Position numbers and translations under genes: made by a program. Below the pieces are notes generated by a model. It was not told where the DNA came from. It worked only from the letters and a program-made list of their open reading frames with translations, and made no database searches. Of a DNA stretch of 22,824 nucleotides, positions 1 to 5,404 are shown piece by piece (the stretch's first letter is position 1; each line of letters starts with the position of its first letter). The stretch comes from a virus. Where the stretch lies: the IMG/VR virus record IMGVR_UViG_3300008259_000185, positions 1 through 22,824 of that record; one strand, given 5' to 3'.

Positions 1-537
1 TTTTCAGGAGGTGCCGATAGCACCATTTTGTTGTATTTGTTATGTAAAGAAAAACATGACAAAAATTTATCAGTACCTATAATATGCCATGTGATGCTTA
101 AAAAGCCCAAACATATTGATGAAATTATTGAGTACATTTCAAATAAATTCTCGCAGAAAATAGATTGTATATTCTGGAGTAGAAAGTTTTTCATTCGTGT
201 ATTTGTGGAATCTATACAAAAAATATATGGGGGCGTGGTGTTTTCTGGCTGTAATAAAGTTTTAACTGAAGAATTTACTCCGTCTTTTTTCATTCTAGGA
301 GACACACCCCCTGTTCGCGGCCCTGCCTTCAATGAAAATCATATTCGTCCGTTCATTGACATAGATAAGGCAGAAATTATAAAATTCTATATAGATAATA
401 ATGAACATGTACTATTAGATAAAACCATATCGTGTGGGGCATATGATGATGAGACCGGTTCTAAATGTGGGGGACAATGTTACTTTTGTCTTGAAAGAGA
501 CTGGGCACTGAAACAACTTAATATAAATACTAGATAA
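1..537 (+). CDS. QueC-like PP-loop ATP pyrophosphatase, 5' end outside window
   Basis: The reading frame is open from base 1, so the N-terminus is missing. The visible part starts FSGGADST, the PP-loop (SGGxDS) that binds ATP in N-type ATP pyrophosphatases. Near the C-terminus DKAEIIKFYI is followed by TISCGAYDDETGSKCGGQC and YFCLER. This fits the QueC pattern of a KAEI helix and then a four-cysteine zinc site (C, then CxxxCxxC) ahead of an R-containing helix. QueC makes 7-cyano-7-deazaguanine (preQ0) from carboxydeazaguanine, ammonia and ATP. Phages use preQ0 derivatives in DNA modification, and QueC-like proteins also act in nucleobase-protein conjugation in some defence systems. The middle of the protein (VVFSGCNKVLTEEFTP) is divergent from textbook QueC, so the substrate is uncertain. 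The stop lies 21 bases before the subtilase, and a late promoter sits inside its 3' end. Confidence 0.7.
   Translation, partial: FSGGADSTILLYLLCKEKHDKNLSVPIICHVMLKKPKHIDEIIEYISNKFSQKIDCIFWSRKFFIRVFVESIQKIYGGVVFSGCNKVLTEEFTPSFFILGDTPPVRGPAFNENHIRPFIDIDKAEIIKFYIDNNEHVLLDKTISCGAYDDETGSKCGGQCYFCLERDWALKQLNINTR
522..529 (+). promoter_or_regulatory. T4-type late promoter (TATAAATA) for the subtilase gene
   Basis: An exact TATAAATA, the T4 late core read by gp55 with gp33 and the sliding clamp, lies in the last codons of the QueC-like gene. The expected transcription start is near 535. That leaves a leader of about 24 nt with a GGAG Shine-Dalgarno at about 551-554 before the subtilase ATG at 559. 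The spacing supports a real promoter and late expression of the subtilase. Confidence 0.75.
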
Positions 538-558
538 TAACAAAATTTTGGAGATTTT

Positions 559-2109
559 ATGCTGAAATATAACGTCATTTACCACTCTGATACAGATGTT
601 TCTGTATTAAAAACAACACTATCTGAAATGGGTGTTGTTGTTCACGAAGAATTTTCTGAACTGAAAGTATTAAACATTTCAGCAAATGATACGTCCTTTT
701 CAAGTGTCTCAGGCATTATCGCCTTTGAGGAAGATGTAGAAATCAGTGTCACTGCCTCCTCAACTCCTTGGCACTTATTAAGATTGTCCACTCCAATGTT
801 GCCCATGAAATCCTCATATGCTCCTAAGAATTTCGGTGAGCAGGGGGTTGTCTATTTGGTGGATTCAGGTGTAGATAGTAGCCATGAACAATTTTCAAAT
901 ACAAATATCGTAAATCTCCATAGTTATCTTGAAAATGATTTCACCGATACAACAGGCCATGGTACAGCAATGGCAAGTCTAATTGTAGGTAATACATTAG
1001 GTGCATCAAAAAATGCCACATTGAAGAATGTAAAGATTCCCATGTCAGCTAGTACTACGTTAAGTGTGTTGTTGTCAGCATTCAACAGCATTTTATCAGA
1101 CCATACATTGACATCGGGTGTTAAGGTCGTGAATTGTTCATGGACAATACCTAAGAGTCAAATACTTGACACAAAGATTCAAGAACTTCAAAACGCGGGA
1201 TTAGTTGTTGTGGCAGCAGCAGGTAATACCGGTGAAGCTGCCGACAATTTCTCTCCCGTTGGTTTAGATACGGTAATAGGTGTGGCTGCTTCAGATGCAT
1301 ATGACCGTGTTATCTCATGGGCAACAGGTGCCTCAAGTAATTGGGGCCCTGAAGTTGATGTAACAGCACCTGGCATTGATATTGAAGTGGCGTCAATACA
1401 TACTGAGTCAGGATATGCTACCTCATCCGGAACATCATTAGCGAGTGCACTTGTTTCGGGTGTAGTGTGTCAATACATCACAGCAGACCCAACATTAACC
1501 GCTGACGAAATTAAATCTCAAATTATATTACCACCATATTCTTCAACGGATATATTGTTCCGTAATGAAACCATTTATGGTACAACACCAAATCGTCTAG
1601 TACATTGTCTTTTCCTTGATGCATTAATTGAGAATATTAAAACTCCTGTAATCATCAAGGCTGGGGAAACTTCAACGTTCAATCTACAATTAACACAATA
1701 TGTAGATGCTGTTAATGTGCACAATGTTGCGATAGGAGCAAGACATCATGAAATTCCTTCTTGGGCATCGTTTGATACAGAAACCAATACATTCACATTC
1801 AATCCTCCTGCAGACATCACTACCAAGCGTATTGTTATCATGTTGGAGATATTTTTCGAAGGTGAACGATTAGGGGTTCCTGGTGTAGACCTTCGCATCT
1901 ATCACAACGATACCAATGAAGTTGAAACGGAAGAAAATTATCATTTAGTGTTACGTGGAAATGAGAGCGATGTTGTGTATATCACACCTGCTGCATGCGG
2001 AGGGGGCTGTTCCTATTGGACATATTGTAATCCAGCAAGTAGTGGAAAACAACAATGTGTTTGTAGTACCAATTGGGGCGGATACTGTTATACCGGATTG
2101 TCCGTCTGA
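559..2109 (+). CDS. Proteinase K-like subtilase (S8) with I9-like propeptide and EGF-like Cys-rich tail
   Basis: A 516-residue serine protease. Residues 1-68 resemble an I9 propeptide inhibitor and end EEDVEISVTA. They are followed by PWHLLRLS, like the PWxLxRIS at the start of mature proteinase K. The catalytic triad is visible: D102 in VDSGVD, H134 in TGHGTAMAS, S293 in SSGTSLASALVSG. N223 in AAGNTG supplies the oxyanion hole. Residues 340-470 form a beta-rich C-terminal region. The last 40 residues hold six cysteines (480, 484, 490, 500, 502, 510; spacing x3, x5, x9, x1, x7), close to an EGF-like knot. There is no signal peptide or membrane segment. It starts at ATG 559 with a good GGAG site and lies behind a late promoter, which suggests a virion-associated or lysis-stage protein. 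Its target is unknown. It is not the T4 prohead protease gp21 family. Confidence 0.9.
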   Translation: MLKYNVIYHSDTDVSVLKTTLSEMGVVVHEEFSELKVLNISANDTSFSSVSGIIAFEEDVEISVTASSTPWHLLRLSTPMLPMKSSYAPKNFGEQGVVYLVDSGVDSSHEQFSNTNIVNLHSYLENDFTDTTGHGTAMASLIVGNTLGASKNATLKNVKIPMSASTTLSVLLSAFNSILSDHTLTSGVKVVNCSWTIPKSQILDTKIQELQNAGLVVVAAAGNTGEAADNFSPVGLDTVIGVAASDAYDRVISWATGASSNWGPEVDVTAPGIDIEVASIHTESGYATSSGTSLASALVSGVVCQYITADPTLTADEIKSQIILPPYSSTDILFRNETIYGTTPNRLVHCLFLDALIENIKTPVIIKAGETSTFNLQLTQYVDAVNVHNVAIGARHHEIPSWASFDTETNTFTFNPPADITTKRIVIMLEIFFEGERLGVPGVDLRIYHNDTNEVETEENYHLVLRGNESDVVYITPAACGGGCSYWTYCNPASSGKQQCVCSTNWGGYCYTGLSV

Positions 2110-2125
2110 TATTTTCTTTTATATT

Positions 2126-2791
2126 ATGCCTACAAAAATTGTAAGTAGTAAAAATCCTGAGTTGAAATTTTGGTGGATTAAAATACCACGAACAGCAACA
2201 TATGCATATTCTAGGTTGTTTGGGTTGTATAATTCTGAATTATTACAGCAACCCAAACATACCCATGAAGCCTACTGGCAGCTAAAAGATATTGAAATGT
2301 TACCTGCATTTACTGTTGTGCGTAATCCTGTGGATAGATTTTTCTCAGTCCTATCTCATTATCTACATTTACAAGAAAGATGTAAACAAGGTAATTGTAT
2401 ATACGAAAGTCCCCCATGTATTTGGCATAGCATAAATATTCCAACTGATAGTGAACAGTCATTATATGAATTTTTCAGTGAACATTGCACTAGTAATATC
2501 GCAGATGCAAAATCACAAATGATATTAAGCGACACTATTTTCAGAACACAGACCTGGTATGCCTACCATCCCAAAGTGAAAATATTTCGTTATGAGAACA
2601 TCACAGAATTCAATGATTGGTTATCAATAGCATTAGGATATGATGTTTCACCACTACAGCGTGTTAATGAAACTCAACCAAAATTTCTTCACAATATAGA
2701 TAAACGTCATCCAGCATTCATTAAAACAGCAGAATATCTCTATAACATAGATTTTAAAACCTTTAACTACCCCTTGCAGTACTTGACATAA
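2126..2791 (+). CDS. Sulfotransferase-like protein
   Basis: A 221-residue protein with the two PAPS-binding signatures of the sulfotransferase superfamily. The 5'-phosphosulfate loop region is WWIKIPRTATYAYSRLF (about residues 16-32). The 3'-phosphate loop is FTVVRNPVDRFFSVLSHY (about residues 62-79), including R66 and S74. Family members move a sulfonate from PAPS to a sugar, lipid or tyrosine hydroxyl. The frame is open upstream to 1955, but that would overlap the subtilase by 155 nt, and the conserved region begins after the ATG at 2126, so 2126 is chosen. There is no clear Shine-Dalgarno; translation is probably coupled to the subtilase, whose stop is 16 nt upstream. The acceptor is unknown, and the only neighbouring candidates are the virion proteins and the host surface. 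Confidence 0.75.
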   Translation: MPTKIVSSKNPELKFWWIKIPRTATYAYSRLFGLYNSELLQQPKHTHEAYWQLKDIEMLPAFTVVRNPVDRFFSVLSHYLHLQERCKQGNCIYESPPCIWHSINIPTDSEQSLYEFFSEHCTSNIADAKSQMILSDTIFRTQTWYAYHPKVKIFRYENITEFNDWLSIALGYDVSPLQRVNETQPKFLHNIDKRHPAFIKTAEYLYNIDFKTFNYPLQYLT

Positions 2792-2815
2792 GGCTGTAAG
2801 GGTGTTAAGTTTAAT
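2783..2815 (+). promoter_or_regulatory. Weak candidate sigma70-type promoter ahead of the SleB/gp33/gp59 genes
   Basis: A perfect TTGACA lies at 2783-2788, across the end of the sulfotransferase gene. The best -10-like hexamer, TTTAAT (2810-2815), is 21 bp away, longer than the usual 16-18 bp. At normal spacing only a poor TAAGTT is found. It is listed because middle-type genes follow and no late motif is present here. Confidence 0.2.
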
Positions 2816-2834
2816 AGATACGAATGGAGGATTA

Positions 2835-3344
2835 ATGACGAAATTCATTAGCATACTAGTAGCATGTGTTCTATTAGCTGTGGTGCCTACCACTCTCTCG
2901 CGTGCGCACGTGCCTGTACTACCCAAAAAGCCATTCAAGGTTATTTCAGAAAAGGAATTGACTTGTTTGGCAAAGAACATAGCATTTGAAGCTCCTGATG
3001 AATCATACGAAGGAAAGTTGGCAGTAGCCACGGTTACCATGAATCGTGTGAAATCTCGGTCATTCCCTAAGACGGTGTGTGGTGTTGTCTACCAGAGAAA
3101 TCCTCGGGGATGCCAATTCTCTTGGACATGCGGTCCACGTGGACGATTGGAAAAAGACATCTATGCTGAGTCACGAAGAATTGCACGAGCAGTATTGACA
3201 CAGAATCTTCGACTCACTAGTTTAAAGAATGCCTTGTATTTTCATAATACAAGTGTGAGCCCCAATTGGAGTTTCGCTGAACCCATTAAACAAATAGGAA
3301 ATCATATATTTTATGCCCCAAGAAGAAACAACCCAACCACCTGA
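2835..3344 (+). CDS. SleB-type cell wall hydrolase with signal peptide (probable endolysin)
   Basis: A 169-residue protein. Residues 1-24 (MTKFISILVACVLLAVVPTT and a short SRA end) form a Sec-type signal peptide or a signal-anchor that could be released. Residues 41-165 match the Hydrolase_2 (SleB/CwlJ) family: the N-terminal CLAKNIAFEA with the likely catalytic E52, the YEGKLAVATVTMNRV helix, a cysteine-containing CQFSWTC segment, and a C-terminal NALYFHN...PNWS motif. Family members cleave peptidoglycan, as N-acetylmuramoyl hydrolases or lytic transglycosylases. The ATG at 2835 is chosen over 2802 because a strong GGAGG stands 4 nt upstream and the signal peptide begins there. It probably acts in the periplasm at lysis. 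The 3' end overlaps gp33 by 32 nt. Confidence 0.85.
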   Translation: MTKFISILVACVLLAVVPTTLSRAHVPVLPKKPFKVISEKELTCLAKNIAFEAPDESYEGKLAVATVTMNRVKSRSFPKTVCGVVYQRNPRGCQFSWTCGPRGRLEKDIYAESRRIARAVLTQNLRLTSLKNALYFHNTSVSPNWSFAEPIKQIGNHIFYAPRRNNPTT

Positions 3345-3603
3345 GTTAGAGAATGTTGCCCTTACGGTAACCTATCTCATTACTAGAGAATTCACAAATC
3401 CCACAGATTTCTCTATGCACATTGAAAAAGAAGCAGTGCGTAGAAAGATTGGTTACATGGAAGCCATTGTGGATTATTGTGAAGAAAATGATATTGACAC
3501 CGGGGCGTTAACTGGGTTGATTTCCAATTCTCTGAAAGAAAAAATTCGTGCCGAAGCGGAAGAAATGAATTTGCTCAAGAAAACAAGTAAACTTCCTCTA
3601 TGA
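3313..3603 (+). CDS. 33: gp33-like late promoter transcription accessory protein
   Basis: A 96-residue acidic protein. The segment YMEAIVDYCEENDIDTGALT followed by SLKEKIRAEAEEMNLL matches the conserved core of gp33 in T4-like phages. In T4, gp33 binds the beta flap of RNA polymerase and the gp45 sliding clamp and so activates late promoters with the sigma factor gp55. The presence of TATAAATA motifs elsewhere in this window fits that role. The ATG at 3313 lies inside the SleB frame, with a modest AGGAA upstream; the next in-frame Met would cut into the conserved region. The stop overlaps the gp59 start (ATGA), indicating translational coupling. Confidence 0.85.
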   Translation: MPQEETTQPPELENVALTVTYLITREFTNPTDFSMHIEKEAVRRKIGYMEAIVDYCEENDIDTGALTGLISNSLKEKIRAEAEEMNLLKKTSKLPL

Positions 3604-4184
3604 CCATTAACGAAGCCTACAAAATTTACACGGCGTTACGATTACACTTCACAACAGACAACTTTGATATACGAAATGGTGTTCCTCCCAGAGCACCTAA
3701 GACAGGTGTAAAGACGGCGTTCAGTAAAAAGCTAGAACAAATGATGAAACAGTATAATTATGATTCAGAAGCATTTGTAGGATTTCTCGTATCAAATTTT
3801 TTGTCTGGGCATGAATGGGGTGCCATTTTTGAACCCACAGGGCATGAAGTATATCTTGAATGGAAAAAAATTCAAGAAAGATTAACATATACATTTACAC
3901 AAGACATTGACTTTCTCACATTACAAGTGAATAAAGTGGATGATTTATGGAAATGTACAGGTGAACATCCGGTGATATTGAAGTCGTATTGTGGTAAAAA
4001 AAGTCGGTTGGAAACACTTGTAATTCTAAATAAATTATATAAGTTTAGAGAACAGTTAGATGAACAACTAAAAAATGACCCCGTATGGGCATCAACATCT
4101 AGACTGGTATACAAATATTCACCGTTTGTTAACATCAACAAGGAAAAATTTTCAATGATTGTAAAGAAGGCCTTCAATGAGTAA
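3600..4184 (+). CDS. 59: gp59-like loader of the replicative helicase
   Basis: A 194-residue basic protein beginning MTINEAYKIYTALRLHFTTD, as in gp59 of marine T4-like phages. T4 gp59 is 217 residues, binds forked DNA and gp32, and loads the gp41 helicase. The body is mostly helical, with aromatic and basic patches (NYDSEAFVGFLVSNFL; PVILKSYCGKKSRLETLVIL). Its position next to gp33 and close to gp32 repeats the T4 grouping of 32, 59 and 33, although the order relative to transcription is reversed. It starts by ATGA overlap with gp33 and its end overlaps the next ORF by 8 nt. Confidence 0.85.
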   Translation: MTINEAYKIYTALRLHFTTDNFDIRNGVPPRAPKTGVKTAFSKKLEQMMKQYNYDSEAFVGFLVSNFLSGHEWGAIFEPTGHEVYLEWKKIQERLTYTFTQDIDFLTLQVNKVDDLWKCTGEHPVILKSYCGKKSRLETLVILNKLYKFREQLDEQLKNDPVWASTSRLVYKYSPFVNINKEKFSMIVKKAFNE

Positions 4185-4365
4185 ACATCACGATTGGGAA
4201 GATGATGACTATCGTAGTTTCAAGAAGCCCAAAAGAGTAGAAAAAGACAAGTTCGGTAAGCATCGTAAGGCAATTTACGATATGCTTGACACTGAGTTTG
4301 ACGAAGATTATTTTAATGATGCATACTCTGATGAAGATTATGATGAGGTGGATGATAGGTATTAA
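4177..4365 (+). CDS. Small acidic protein between gp59 and gp32
   Basis: A 62-residue protein rich in Asp, Glu, Lys and Tyr. It starts MSKHHDWEDDDYRSFKKPKR and ends in an acidic stretch (DEDYDEVDDRY). No fold, membrane segment or catalytic motif is recognisable. It overlaps gp59 by 8 nt, and an AAGAAGG within the gp59 end could act as its Shine-Dalgarno, which supports real translation. Similar small proteins occupy the gap before gp32 in some marine T4-like phages. A role near the replisome is only inferred from position. Confidence 0.6.
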   Translation: MSKHHDWEDDDYRSFKKPKRVEKDKFGKHRKAIYDMLDTEFDEDYFNDAYSDEDYDEVDDRY

Positions 4366-4390
4366 TATCATGGCAGGTCCGTAGTATCAT
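4362..4390 (+). promoter_or_regulatory. Candidate sigma70-like promoter for gp32
   Basis: TTAATA (4362-4367) and TATCAT (4385-4390, five of six matches to TATAAT) are separated by 17 bp. The predicted start near 4397 would give a leader of about 40 nt that keeps the AAGGAG Shine-Dalgarno at 4424-4429. A separate promoter would fit the high early-to-middle expression gp32 needs. It rests on hexamer matching alone. Confidence 0.35.
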
Positions 4391-4436
4391 ACGTTTTACA
4401 CACTAACATACAACGCTATACGCAAGGAGTAACACA

Positions 4437-5354
4437 ATGTCTTACACAAGTTTATCCGATTTACGCAAGTCACGTGGCAATTTCGACAGTCTCATGAAGG
4501 AAGTTGAAAAGATTGCCAACCCTACAAACGAACGCCGCGAAGATGACCGTTTTTGGTCTCCTTCAGTTGATAAGGCAGGCAATGGATATGCCGTGATTCG
4601 TTTTCTTCCTCCCACAAAGGGTGAGGAGCTTCCTTGGATTCGTGTTTGGAATCATGGGTTTCAAGGACCATCAGGTCGCTGGTACATTGAAAACAGCTTG
4701 ACCACATTGAATCTTCCCGATCCTGTATCTGAATTGAATTCAGAACTTTGGAACTCCGGAATTGAGAGCAATAAGGAAATTGCTCGTAAGCAGAAGCGTC
4801 GTTTAAATTACATCGCTAACATTCTTGTTGTAAAGGACTCTGCCAATCCTCAGAACGAAGGTAAGGTGTTCCTGTACAAGTTTGGCAAGAAGATTTTCGA
4901 TAAGATTAAGGACATCATGCAGCCTCAGTTTGAGGATGAGGAGCCCATCAACCCCTTTGATTTCTGGAAGGGTGCAAACTTCAAGCTCAAGATTCGTAAT
5001 GTCGAAGGATATCGCAATTACGACAAGTCTGAATTCGAACCTGTCTCAGCCATTGCTGATTCAGATGATGACATCGAAACAGTTTGGAATCAGCAACATG
5101 CACTTCAACCCTTCGTTGATCCCAAGAACTTCAAGAGCTACGAAGAATTGAAGAAGAAGCTCGACATGGTATTGAAGGGAAGCCCGGTTGCTTCCATGAC
5201 GGCTGATAAGATTTCTGAGAGCCGGATGGATGAAGAGCCAGTTGCAGAATCTCCTAAGGTGCGTTCTGCCCCAGCCCCAACCTTCAAGTCATCAGGTGCT
5301 GACGAAGATGACGATGATACTCTAAGTTACTTCGCCAAGTTGGCTGAAGATTAA
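4437..5354 (+). CDS. 32: gp32-like single-stranded DNA-binding protein
   Basis: A 305-residue protein. Residues 9-13 (LRKSR) match the LAST-type basic motif used for cooperative binding in T4 gp32. Residues 35-245 form the OB-fold core, with the conserved stretches YAVIRFLPP, HGFQGPSGRWYIENSLTT, DPVSELNSELWNSGIESNK and FLYKFGKKIFDKI. The C-terminus (ADEDDDDTLSYFAKLAED) is the acidic tail that recruits replication proteins. It coats ssDNA in replication, recombination and repair. There are no cysteines, so the zinc site of T4 gp32 is absent, as in many cyanophage homologues. AAGGAG precedes the ATG by 7 nt. Codons favour AAG, TTC and ATC, unlike gp59, which fits high expression. Confidence 0.95.
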   Translation: MSYTSLSDLRKSRGNFDSLMKEVEKIANPTNERREDDRFWSPSVDKAGNGYAVIRFLPPTKGEELPWIRVWNHGFQGPSGRWYIENSLTTLNLPDPVSELNSELWNSGIESNKEIARKQKRRLNYIANILVVKDSANPQNEGKVFLYKFGKKIFDKIKDIMQPQFEDEEPINPFDFWKGANFKLKIRNVEGYRNYDKSEFEPVSAIADSDDDIETVWNQQHALQPFVDPKNFKSYEELKKKLDMVLKGSPVASMTADKISESRMDEEPVAESPKVRSAPAPTFKSSGADEDDDDTLSYFAKLAED

Positions 5355-5374
5355 TTCTTAGATATAGCTAAAAA

Positions 5375-5402
5375 GAAAAGGGAGCCCGAAAGCTCCCTTT
5401 TC
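5375..5402. terminator. Bidirectional intrinsic terminator between convergent genes
   Basis: A perfect 11-bp stem, GAAAAGGGAGC paired with GCTCCCTTTTC, closes a 6-nt loop (CCGAAA). The T-rich 3' arm serves transcripts of gp32. Read on the minus strand, the stem is followed by TTTTT and serves the converging tape measure operon. Confidence 0.9.
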
Positions 5403-5404
5403 TG

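Noticed and set aside
1955-2125. Upstream extension of the sulfotransferase frame to an ATG at 1955
   Set aside because: It would overlap the subtilase C-terminus by 155 nt and adds sequence unrelated to the family; the conserved part starts after the ATG at 2126.
2802-2834. Earlier start (2802) for the SleB-type hydrolase
   Set aside because: It puts polar residues ahead of the signal peptide, while the ATG at 2835 has GGAGG at ideal spacing.
2654-3040. Minus-strand ORF across the sulfotransferase/SleB junction
   Set aside because: It is antisense to two well-supported genes and has no recognisable motif.
4025-4032. TCTAAATA on the plus strand inside gp59
   Set aside because: It is an imperfect late motif about 145 nt before the next start, in AT-rich coding sequence; chance is the simpler explanation.
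4174-4371. Minus-strand hydrophobic ORF opposite the small acidic gene
   Set aside because: An Asp/Glu/Lys-rich coding strand yields an Ile/Phe-rich shadow on the other strand; there is no ribosome site.
4417-4422. TATACG with TTTACA upstream as a gp32 promoter
   Set aside because: Transcription would start inside the Shine-Dalgarno, removing it; TTAATA/TATCAT further upstream is more workable.
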